NCBI GenBank assembly: GCA_034387635.1
Contig: JAOANU010000003.1
Span: forward strand, 1,302,001-1,366,000
DNA from: Rhodosporidiobolus odoratus
Lineage: Eukaryota; Basidiomycota; Microbotryomycetes; Sporidiobolales; Sporidiobolaceae
Reading direction: 5' to 3'
DNA length: 64,000 bases
Shown: positions 24,939-34,676 of the stretch, in pieces
Layout of the letters: each line of letters opens with the position of its first letter
Position numbering within the stretch: the stretch's first letter is position 1
The notes under the pieces: model-generated
The model's input: the letters and a program-made list of their open reading frames with translations, nothing else
Database searches by the model: none
What the model was told of the DNA's origin: nothing
Position numbers and translations under genes: made by a program

Positions 24939-27801
24939 ATGGCAGACCCCCTCCTCGCCTCCCCTTTCATCCCTACTTACGACATGTCAACTACGACCCG
25001 GAAACGCCGCCTCGAGGACGCCGAGCCTTCCTCCCCATTCGTAGAACAGCCTTATTTTGACTACGCTTCCTCTTCGCCCTATGGCGGCCTCTCAAACGAC
25101 TTCTTCGCGCCGACGACCGACCCTCTCTCTTCCCCTTCCACTGTCTACTCTTCGCCCATGGGCCGCTCAGTGTCAGCCCACGCAGCCTTCGACATCTACA
25201 CGCAAGAAATCTCTTCGCCACAGAAGGTTCTCGCGACCCCATCCAGCGCGCGCCCAGCGATCAAGCGTCGGAAAACGGTGGCCGACATCCCAAGCTCGCC
25301 GGATACCCCTCTACGAAAGCCCAAGCAGGAGTCGCCCAGAGGGAATGGGAAGGACGGTGAAAACGTATGGCCGGCCGACGTTGCAGAGGCCTTCATTACT
25401 GGTCCGTCTGTTTTCCCGCTGCCTCATATAGCAGCGAGACTGACCGTTTGTGCATGTGCAGGTCTTCGTCTTCTGCCACGTCTCGGACGTAAGAAGATCA
25501 TCCTCGGAGGCAGAGCCTGTGGTCGCAACGAGCTCATCGCCGACTACATCAAGCGCAACACAGGCGTCGAGCGTACTCGCAAGCAGGTCTCGTCCCATAT
25601 TCAGGTCCTCAAGAACGTGCACAAAGACGACGAAGAGTGTAAGCTGCTTCTTGGCTACAAGTAGTAACGCTGGCTGATGCGCTGTTCATACAGTCATGGA
25701 TCTCCTGACGGATCCGATCGAAGGCGACGACCGCTTTGCGCCCGGCAACGCTCAACTCTTCTTCGGCGACGATACCTTCGCTACCCGTTTTACGTCTACC
25801 TTTCTTCAGCACTCGCTCGCTTCGCAGAACAAGAACTTCCCGCCGGCGATGGATCTTGCTCGCACCTTGCCACTCTCTGTCCCCCATCTGCCGAAACTCG
25901 GCGCGCCCTCCAGCCCCCTCAATGCGCCGGGTGTCACCAGCTCTCTTCGATCCTCTCATGGTACGAAAGTGGCATCTCGCCAGGTCACAGCGCCGCCTAC
26001 TCCGACAATCCTCCCTTTTCTTCCCGCCGGGGTGTGCATGCAGGTCATGCACGGCGATGTACAAGGCAGTGGACATGTCTTCGTCGAGGTCGACAACCAT
26101 GCGGGTCCTACCGGGACCGTCTTTCTCGAAGACTTACCCGAAGGCTTGCAGCGGTACCCACAGCTCCGCGCCATGCACGACAGCTTCCCCTGCCAGTTCT
26201 TTCACCTTCGCCTCAACCTCGACATTCCGAGCATTAAGGACGCTGCCGGCCTCGGCATCGATCTCGACGCATGGACCCAAATGGAGGCGACGCAGGCCTG
26301 GCCCTTGAAGGCGGTGACCACTATCTTCTGTCGCGGTACCCAGACCATCAGCTTCGTGCAGCAGCTCGAACGTCCTACGCCCATGTCCCAGACCCTCGAC
26401 GTATCCTCCATCCCAGCGTCGCCGTCTTCCCCTTACAACCCCTCTGGCCAGACGCCTCAACAGAAGTGGTCCTATCACGTTCCCTTTACGCCGGGTTACT
26501 GGTCCTCGCTCCTTCGCTTTGGCTCCGCTGCCCATCGCGATAGCTTCGGTGTTTCTGCCAAGGAGCGCGTCGAACTCGGAGAAACCCTTACCGACTTCTC
26601 GGTTGTTCAAGAATTCGTCGTCGTCGGCGAGGGTCAGCCCACTTTGAAGAGCGCAGCGGGTTCGGTCAGCGCTGGAAGCGCCCTTGGCGATGTCGTTATG
26701 GTGGTCTGCTACGACCTGGCGGTTTGCGAAGGTCCGGAGAAAGGAGGGGCGGTCTTCTCCACCCTCTCTGTACGAGAGTCGGGCCCGCAGCAGAGGAGCC
26801 CGACAAAGACACTCGATCTCGTGACGCCCTCTTCTCGCCCGGTCGCCCCGGCCATGGTCCGCAGCGCTACTTCTCCCGCCGCAATTGCCCGCGCGTCTAC
26901 CTCCGCGACCATGCCGCCTCCCCCCATCCCCGCTGTCGTTCGCCATCACGGCTCTCCGAACAAGCCCAATTTGTCTCTTCACATTCCTCCTCCCCATCAG
27001 TTCATCCGTCGCTCGTCGGCCAGTAACGCAAACCGCCCGGCACCCTCTCCTGGTCTTAGCCAGCTCAACGGACCTCTTACGCCCTGGGGACAAGTGGTCC
27101 ATACCCCCAATGCCCCACCACCTGTGAACGCTGTTCCCTCGTCGCCAGCTCATCGTCAGCGGCTTGAGCAGGTCTGGAGGCGGACCGCGACAGAGTGGGA
27201 CCTCAACTCGCCGGCGCTGATGGGCCCGGGTCATCCGTCGACGATGGTCTTCGGTCCCGCCGTCCAGATGTGCTCAGACAGCGGTCCCTCGCCCGTCCCC
27301 TTCTCACCCGCCTACAGCAACCACAGCGCTACTTCCTCCACCTTCGCCCCTATGGACGTTTACAACGACCCTTCAGCGTTTTCTCCCGCTTCGACGTCGG
27401 CAGCGTACGACTACAGCAACCCGCCTTCGGCCACCTTCCCTTCGTCCGACGCCTACACTGGCCGAACTATCTACCAGCGTATCGAAGCGCCTTACATCAA
27501 GGAAGAATCGCCCGAGCCGCAGCAGCAGGCGTACTACGCCTCGGTTACAGCGCCTCAGCTCGTCTCGCCGAGTTCCTCCCATCATGGCGCATCCGATTTC
27601 GACGCGGCACCGCTCGGGGCGACCAGCGGCCTGATTGCGCAAGCTTCTGTGCCGACTGTACACAGCCCTGTCATCAAGCGCCAGGTCGAGCAGGACTACT
27701 TTTCAAGTCTACTAGGCTCGTCTACTAGGTGCGTTACCTTCTCTATACTGCCTACCTTCCCGCGTTCCCGCTAACTCTTGCTCCACCGTAGGTATAACTA
27801 A
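24939..27801 (+). CDS. TEA/ATTS-domain transcription factor (Tec1/AbaA class)
   Basis: Nuclear DNA-binding regulator; in fungi this class controls filamentation, conidiation and mating-linked programmes by binding CATTCY. The TEA domain spans about residues 142-215: VWPADVAEAFITGLRLLPRL, GRKKIILGGRACGRNELIAD, YIKRNTGVERTRKQVSSHIQ, VLKNVHKDDEE. It is split by an intron near 25402-25461. A second intron (about 25640-25693) joins DEE to FMDLLTDP. The remaining ~680 residues hold a conserved-looking middle (QVMHGDVQGSGHVFVEVDNH, FHLRLNLDIPS, TTIFCRGTQTISFVQQLERP) resembling the YAP-binding-like beta region of the family, then a Ser/Pro-rich tail. The last exon is only 10 nt (27792-27801). Which orthologue it is I cannot say. 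Confidence 0.9.
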
Positions 27802-28467
27802 TCACCCTCATACCCTGCCTTCTTTGCACCTCCTTTGCACGTATATCCGGTACATACCTCTTTGCATCAGCCCTATCTATCGACTTTGCATCTCCTTCCC
27901 TTCATTCTATCCAGCGTTGCTCTTTATCTCGTTTCTCTTCGTTATCATCCGGCATGAACACAGACATTCGCCCGCTTTCTTACGTTTTTGTTATTGTCTC
28001 CTCTCGAAGTTTCGAGTAGTCGTCGTCGTCGTCGGTGTGCCGTGCATTCTTACGTTTCCTTCGCTGTTTAACCGCTTGGGGAGAGGAGAGCCGAGTTGAC
28101 CTTCTCAAAGCGGTCTTTGAATGCGTTTCCTCACAGCTTGGCGTTGCACAGCTCGAGCTGCGGTTATCAGCTACCTTGGAAGTTTTTCGCAGTCTACATC
28201 TGCGGTGCCGCGAGCAGGCCACGTTCAGACTGCCTGTAGGTTCCGTCTCGCCAAATTACCACGACGGCATCAGTGGCTTGAAGTCGCAAAGCAGGATTGC
28301 AATACAAGAAGCAGGCTGTTCGGATGCGAAGGGCAAGCCCAAAAAAAAAGCAGCAAGTCACGCCCTCTTCCGCGTTTCGTCTCGTCCGCCTCGACTCGAA
28401 AACGGCTTTTCTGCAGGACAAAGATCGTCAGTCCGTCTTCGAGCGAGAGGGAGAGGCAGCGTACCTT
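27802..28467. other. Tail-to-tail spacer, TEA factor/P1
   Basis: 666 bp, the first ~250 T-rich like a 3' UTR, with a short (GTC)n-type run near 28020. No gene seen. Confidence 0.55.
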
Positions 28468-30021
28468 CTACTCCTGAGTTACACGAAGAGCCGCCATGCT
28501 ATCCTTCCTCGTCTTCCAAGCGAGAACGGCGTCGAGAATGGCATTATGCGAAGCCACCTCGGCTTGAACAGCTAAGGTCTGCGCCGATACCACGTCTAGG
28601 TAGGTAAAGAGGACATTCCTCGTACGCTCGACTGTCAACTGCAACGGTTCGACGAGAGTGCAAAAATCGTCGCAGTTCTGGAGAAAGGGACCGAGGATGG
28701 CCTCGACCTCGTCTGGGCTAAGCGCGGTTGGCTCGCTCTTCGTCAAGAAGGGGGGAGTGAAGCGCTTGAAAAGTGACAGGACGGCTTTGCGAGTGACGGG
28801 TTGACGGATATGGCGTAGGCGGTGGAGGGGAAGTATATACATCGAGGCCACGCCGGCGAGCCATCGCGCGCTGCTTATGATCTGGCCCACTGCTTGTTGT
28901 ACCGCCTGCCACTCTTCCGTATCGGGTGCTCGCTGCAAGTAGGCGAGGTAATGCTCCAAATGGCTCGGCAAGGGTGTCAATACCGACCTCGTATACGTGG
29001 TACGACAGTATCGCTTGGCTGATTGCGAGACGAGGAATCGACTGTAGAGTGCAGAGGTTTGCTGCGGCTCTGCTTCGGCGTTCTGACAGAGAACAAGCCA
29101 TGGCGTCCGCAGGTTTGCGAGACGGCGAGCAAGCATCTCGTCAGACTCGAGGGGCAAGTTGAAGCGGTCGAGCGCCTGTAAGGATAACGAGAAACGACTG
29201 TCGGCTTTTTCGAACGAGAGAACGAGGTCGCGTAACCGGCGGGCGTGTAGTTTGGCGCTGTCTTGGGTCGACATACGTCAACGGGGAAACGAGAAGGATG
29301 CGAGGCAGCGCTTACGAGCTCTTCCCAGGCGAGATGAGGTCGCAGCAGATGAACGCCCAGCTGCCAACAAGCAAGAGAAGCGAGTAACTTGCGGCAATGT
29401 AGATGAGGAAGTTTAAGGCGGCGAAGATCCAGAATGCTGGGAACCAGGAAGGTGTCAGTGGTCGACCGAGACACCGTAGAAGGATAGGATTAGGCTCACG
29501 GAGGACGGCATAGAAAGTCCAAATAATGAACACCAGGCAGAAGCCCAGAGGGGCGGAGAAATAAAAAACGGGATAGCGAAAAACGCCTAGGTTTTCCAGG
29601 AAGTGCACGTCGAACACTTCCGGCGCATCTCCATTCAGGGGTAACTGAATAGTACAAGGCAATATCAGCAACGGCCAGAGACGCTATATGGACAGAGACG
29701 GACTATACTCAAGACAAAGACCAGACCGACGACGACGACCGTGACGGCGACGTTTGTGCGCCGCGTCCACGGCAGTGTCCTGGGCATCGAGGTCGACATC
29801 TGCCATATGCAGGACATCCCAAGCACCGGGTTGTACGGGTAAAAGTACCTGTCGAAGACGTGGGAGACGATAATGTCCAACTCGTCGCTGGCCTTGGTCG
29901 GGTAGATGATGGCGAACAGTTGTCGCGCGAGCGGTCTCGTAGCGCCAAACGTGCGCCTGAACCACCACGTCCAGGCGCCATTGTGTATATCGAGGATCCT
30001 TTTGAGGGATTCGCTGCTCAT
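28468..30021 (-). CDS. Unrecognised multi-pass membrane protein P1 (P-family)
   Basis: I do not recognise this gene from any named family. Three exons join. The N-terminal exon (from an ATG at 30021; MSSESLKRILDIHNGAWTWW) ends in a hydrophobic helix (VAVTVVVVGLVFVLSI). The middle exon has at least two membrane segments (YFSAPLGFCLVFIIWTFYAV; FWIFAALNFLIYIAASYSLL). An intron near 29251-29306 with an acag acceptor joins ISPGKS to AKLHARRL. The soluble C-terminal ~260 residues carry LAGVASMYILPLHRLR and end with the signature HNAILDAVLAWKTRK (28504-28548). Both blocks recur in the genes at 60651-62199 and 62609-64000. The donor of the first intron is not certain. Function unknown; no enzyme motif seen. 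Confidence 0.65.
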
Positions 30022-30414
30022 CGAGTTGATCTGTCGAAGGGCGATGAGGATGAGGATGAGGTGGAAGGGCGTGCGCGAGCGTCGACGCGATGCGGGGGGA
30101 TAGATCGAGACGTCTTTGTGCCGTCCACGGGGCAAGGACCGGAGAAGAATCGAGCGAAGAGTGCGAAGAGGAGCAGAGCTGGACCTGACCGGCCTGACCC
30201 TCAGCAGCTCAGCAGCTCAGCAAGGTCAACTGGGTCAGAAATCAAGCGCTCACGGATTTTTTTACCCCCCACTGAGCTAAGCTTTTCCTCCACAAGAGTA
30301 CGATCATGCGCGAGCTGTCCGCGCAGCCGCCTTTAGTTGGCGAGAATTTCTCAGTCTCGCGGCTCCAAGAAAAAAGACGCTATACCTCGTTTTCTACGAC
30401 CTACCCAAAACCAT
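30022..30414. other. P1 upstream / Mcp1-like downstream region
   Basis: 393 bp. The P1 frame stays open upstream of its ATG to about 30135 without another ATG. A direct AGCAGCTC repeat lies near 30203-30219. No gene seen. Confidence 0.5.
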
Positions 30415-31518
30415 CTAGGCCGCCCAGAACCCCTTCTTCAACACGTATTCCATCCTGCTCGCCACAAACTGCGGCAGCTTGACCCTCTCGCCGCCCAAAT
30501 GTCCCGCAATCCTGACAGTTCCGATGCCCACCCCTGCGACCAGCGCAATCCAGCCCACCTGCCATTCCCTCCCCCGCGTCACCTTTTTGCGTAGAGATCC
30601 CTTCTCGCCTGCGCGTTTTCGTCGAGGCTTGAGGGACCGCGGCGCTGTCGGGTCGAGAAGGATCCGCCAACCGACGAGGCCGTGGTACGTCGTCAGCAGC
30701 GTGATGGCTGCATAGCTGAGGGCACTCATCGAACGGAGGAAGCGAGACTCGTGGTTGAGCGCGAGGGCAGAGTAGGAGTAGTTGAAGAAGGAGGGAGAGA
30801 GAGACGAGATGGGAGGGAAAGGGGATGAGGGGAGGATGCGGTGCGTGTAGAGGTGGTTGATGAGGGGGAAGATCAGGAGGTAGCCCGTCGCTTGGTGCAA
30901 GTTGGGTGGCTGGAGAATGGAGGAGGAAGCGGGTGCGTGAATGGCGGGCACGAGGAGTTCTTCGTCGTCCGTCGTAGTCGCGACAAGTTCCGCCTCAGTC
31001 TCCATGACCTCGTCTACGACGAAATCTTTCTCCGCCTCGCTCACCCTCTTCAGTCCTGGTCCAGTGGAAAAGACGCTGGCTTCGCTCGTGGCAGCCTGAC
31101 GAGCGAGTCGTTTAACCTCTTCCTTTCTGATTCTCCTCCGCTCGATGCGCTCGATGACGCCGATCCACCTGACGGCGATTCCGCTGACGATGTGAGTGGC
31201 CAGACTGCCGAAGACGAGAAGGGGTTCGCTCCATCTGCCTTGATAGACCTCTCGGGCGAGGAGTTGAACGCCGCTTGCACGGTTCTCGGGCGAGGAGATG
31301 TACTTTGGTCGACTGGGGAAGAGCGCGCTGAGTGGGCTTGCAAGGTGTAGGATGGTAAAGATGGTGAAGGTGGCACCTGAAGAGTTGCGGATGAAGCGAA
31401 GGAGAGGAAGTGTGGTCGAGGTGAATCGGAGGGTCAGCGTCGACGGGGATCGCTGTGGACTTGCTGAAGACATGCTGTCAGGGTAATAGCGAGGTGGCAA
31501 GCGGCGCGGGCTGCTCAT
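30415..31518 (-). CDS. Mcp1-like (DUF1691) membrane protein
   Basis: Single-exon gene of 367 codons. The pattern matches what I know of DUF1691 proteins such as yeast Mcp1, a mitochondrial outer-membrane protein tied to lipid exchange at vacuole contacts: RFIRNSSGATFTIFTILHLA, LLAREVYQGRWSEPLLVFGS, LATHIVSGIAVRW, then a charged linker, HQATGYLLIFPLINHLYTHR, YAAITLLTTYHGLVGWRILL and a last membrane helix WIALVAGVGIGTVRIAG. About five membrane segments are visible. A second in-frame ATG 15 codons in (near 31473) is a possible alternative start. The ~75-residue acidic linker between halves is longer than I would expect. No targeting presequence is obvious, consistent with an outer-membrane protein. 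Confidence 0.72.
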   Translation of the reverse strand: MSSPRRLPPRYYPDSMSSASPQRSPSTLTLRFTSTTLPLLRFIRNSSGATFTIFTILHLASPLSALFPSRPKYISSPENRASGVQLLAREVYQGRWSEPLLVFGSLATHIVSGIAVRWIGVIERIERRRIRKEEVKRLARQAATSEASVFSTGPGLKRVSEAEKDFVVDEVMETEAELVATTTDDEELLVPAIHAPASSSILQPPNLHQATGYLLIFPLINHLYTHRILPSSPFPPISSLSPSFFNYSYSALALNHESRFLRSMSALSYAAITLLTTYHGLVGWRILLDPTAPRSLKPRRKRAGEKGSLRKKVTRGREWQVGWIALVAGVGIGTVRIAGHLGGERVKLPQFVASRMEYVLKKGFWAA

Positions 31519-31698
31519 CAGCGGTCAACGACGAGGTCGACAGGAGTTGAAGCTGTTCAAACTCCTCTCTCAAACTCCTCTCGTCCCGATTGGCCAACGA
31601 TAGAAGCCAAAACATATGAATTGAACTGCACCAAGTCTACCAGTAGGACTCAAATAGCGCACTATACATACTACGCCCATGCACAAGCTGCTACCCGT

Positions 31699-34606
31699 TC
31701 ACACCGCGACAGAATGTCTTCGTCCTTCTGCAGCCGTGGATACCGTTTTCCCGCTCAACGCCCCATCCTTCTGCGCCATCCTCTGCCTCCGCCGTTCCTC
31801 AAGGTCCTGCCCAGCTTTTGAGCTCGCAGCAGCCGATTGCCTGGAAGACGACGAAGAACCAGGTCGACGAAGGAATTGCTTCTCGCTCCATTCGTCCTCG
31901 GAGCTTGTCTCCTCATTCTGGTGTCGCAGCTGTGACTCTTCTTCCTCCTCATCGCTCGTGATAGGAGAGGATAGTACTGCGCTTCGCCGTGCGCTGGACG
32001 TAGTGGATTGCTGATGTGCGCTGCTCGAAGAAGCGGAGGACGAGGATGAAAGCGGTTTCTTGCCAGCGAGTGAAGCTGGCATTCTTGGCGGCATGGAAGA
32101 GGTCGAGGTTGGCGCGGAGGAAGAGTGTGGGGGGTCTTGAGATGACGAGGAGGAAGAAGGCGCCTTGGTGGATTTGCGAGGTTTGGTCGAGGAAGATGAG
32201 TTAGTCGATGCAACGCTGGTGACCGGGACGTAGCCGGCGGGACGGCGCATCTTCCTGTGATACGGACGAGAGTCAGCGCTAGAGGAGGACAGCTGATTGG
32301 ACAGGACGAACGTGTTAAGCTTTGGCAAAGCATAGTTGACTGATTTTCGCGCCCTTCTTCCTGTCTCCTCCAACGCCGACCCTTGCGAGTCAGTGGGCTC
32401 GTGGTCTATGCGTAGCAGTCGTGCAAGAGTCAGTACCTTGTCTCACTCGGTGATAGTGGTGTAGAGAGGCTTTGAACGACGAACCTTCAGCACCTCCCTC
32501 CTCGCTTAGTACCTCCATCTCCTCCACCCTCCTTCCCTTCCCCCGCGCCGTCTCCCCCGTCAGCGTCTCCTGCGAAATCCTTGCCTTCCCCTTCCTCTCC
32601 CTCGGCAGCTCCTCGGCTCGCTCTTCCTCCTCCTGTTCGACCTCCATCTCACCCTCAAGATCCGTCGCAGGTTCAGCCACGTTTTCGAGCTCGACTTCCG
32701 GTTCGGGTTCGGGTTCCGCACTCGCTGCTCGCCTTGATCGCACTGCGTCCTTCTTCGCTTCGAGTAAAGCCGCTGCAGAAGACCTTGAGGTCGGAATCGT
32801 AGTCGTAATCGAAGTCACCTCTTCAACCTCCACCGTATCGACCTCCACTTCCTCCTCGATCTCGACCTGTGGCTCGGGCTCTGGTAGAGGAAGTACCGTT
32901 GTCCGCCTTCGAGGTCGAGAGGACGAAGATTTCGCCTTTTCCGGCTGGAGGAAGAGGTCGTGGAGTTTCGCCTCAGGCGGTGCTTGGATTTCCCTAAGCG
33001 CCGATCGGGACGGGAACTCTTCCGTCACGTCTTCATGAGCGAGGGCTGAGGCAGCCTTAGTAGTTCGATGCGATCGGGTTGCCGAGCTTGAGAGGTTGGA
33101 GGAAGAGGTGGAGGAACAGGTGGTAGATGCCCGACCCTTGCCCTTTGTTCGACTAGCGACAGTGGGCGGGACATACTCCTCCTCCCCCTCGCTCTCCTCC
33201 CCTCGCCTCTGCTGCTCAACCTCACCAACCTCTTCCTCTTCCGCAGGCGAATCGAGCGCTTCCTGCTCACTCGCACCCGCACCAGAAGCGGACATGAGTG
33301 GTCGAAGCAATCCACTAATCCGTCGCGCAGGTTTGTGCGAGCGAGATGCAGAAGCTGAAGTAGAAGAGGACGAGGCGGAAGTGGATAGTTCCTCGTGAGA
33401 CTTGGCGGAACGGGCTTTCGGGGGTTGTTTGGGGGCGCGCGCAGGGCGGGAGGTGGAAGATGCGACGGAAGTGGGCCGAGGTGCGGGGCCTGGCGGCGGA
33501 GAGGGTGGTGGAGGAGTTGGAGAAGGGGAGCGGCGAGTAGTACGAGAGCTGAAGGTGGAGGAGGACGAGGCGGCGGACGGAAGAGGAAGGGGCAGTTGTT
33601 CCACTCTGTCGAAAACGGGCAAGTTAGATTTGCGAGGGGTCGGGTAAGGATAGCAAGAAGAAATCGTACTGCTGCAGTTCGGGCTCTCTCCAGCCGTCCT
33701 CTGACCCTGGCACCGGCTCCTCAAAGCTCCCGTCGCCTTCGCTGATATTGCTCAAATCTGGCTGAGCTGCCATCGATGGCCTCGTCCCGGCGGCACGAGC
33801 GGCAAGCGACCGTCGATGTGAGAGTGAAATGTTGCTTTCGGTCGGCGCTTGTTCGGACTCAGTTGCAACGGATGAAGGAGGGGCGGGAGAAGGCGCGGGA
33901 GAAACTGCGAGGGAAGTTAATGAGCGGCGAGATCAACGGAGTGGAAGGTGAGAGGCATACCAGTAGTGGAGGTGGACGAAGAGAGGGAAGAGCTGAGCGA
34001 ACTGGATGCGGGCAGCATGAGCCCAAAGGCCTGCAGAGCTGCGACAGCGTTGGTGAGCGCTTGCCGCATGGCCTGCGAATCTTCCTGTTCGTGAGTAGGC
34101 GTCTTCCCGTCGCAGTTCCCGGACGAGAAACACGCACCTCGACCTGCTCCGCGTCCATGCCTCCGCCTCTCCGCCGTATCCGGTCGCGCTCCTCGAGCAA
34201 GCTTCTTTCCCTCACTTCCACCCTATCTAACCGATCCTTTAGCGCGCTGTTTTCGCACTCGAGCTGGAACTGAATGCCTTTTAGAGACAGTCGTTCGGCT
34301 CGCATGAGGGAGATCTGGCGTTGAAGGTCTGCATTGGCCCTGTCCGAAGAAAGTTGAGCGATAGAGGGAAGTAAGGACAGACGAAAGGGGACTCGCTTGT
34401 GGAGTTCGCTGTTCTTGTGGATAATTTCCTTGTTTTGTGCGAGGTGTTTCCGCTTGACTGCAAGGGAACAAAGTGAGGTTTAGTGGTGATTGCACTGGTG
34501 GGGAGATTGGAAACAGAGTTGGCTGACAAGCTTCATACGTTTCCAGCATGAGGGAAGTGGCCTGATGACCTCCCTGGGCAGTAGACTGCCTCCTAGTAGC
34601 AGTCAT
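31699..34606 (-). CDS. SGO1: Shugoshin (Sgo1)
   Basis: Shugoshin protects centromeric cohesin by recruiting PP2A and senses tension. The N-terminus (MTATRRQST, residues 1-9) leads to a coiled coil LETYEAFKRKHLAQNKEII then HKNSELHKRANADLQRQIS, the dimer/PP2A-binding region. A donor GTCAGC at the end of exon 1 is the one that keeps the coiled-coil frame. The middle ~600 residues are Ser/Glu/Pro-rich disorder. The conserved C-terminal SGO motif is GRRARKSVNYALPKLNTKMR, split by an intron near 32257-32315. The C-terminal tail is very Ser-rich and ends RRHSVAV. An in-frame ATG at 34687 would add 27 residues but overlaps the neighbouring gene's start; 34606 gives the family-like MxxxRRQS end and is preferred. 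Confidence 0.87.
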
Positions 34607-34676
34607 CACCCCAGTAATCCAATCAAGCAATATCGAGAGTCGAACAAAGTTGAACAAGCGAGATTCGATTGTTTGG
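34607..34676. promoter_or_regulatory. Minimal divergent promoter, SGO1/Rap1-type gene
   Basis: Only 70 bp separate the preferred ATG of SGO1 (-) from the ATG of the Rap1-type gene (+). Both core promoters and 5' UTRs must overlap here or extend into each other's coding exon. Confidence 0.5.

Noticed and set aside
26134..27234. A 366-codon antisense frame across the TEA factor
   Set aside because: Arg/Gly-rich shadow of a Ser/Pro-rich exon; no start context or motif of its own.
30203..30219. AGCAGCTC direct repeat upstream of P1
   Set aside because: Two copies of eight bases in a promoter are too short to mean anything by themselves.
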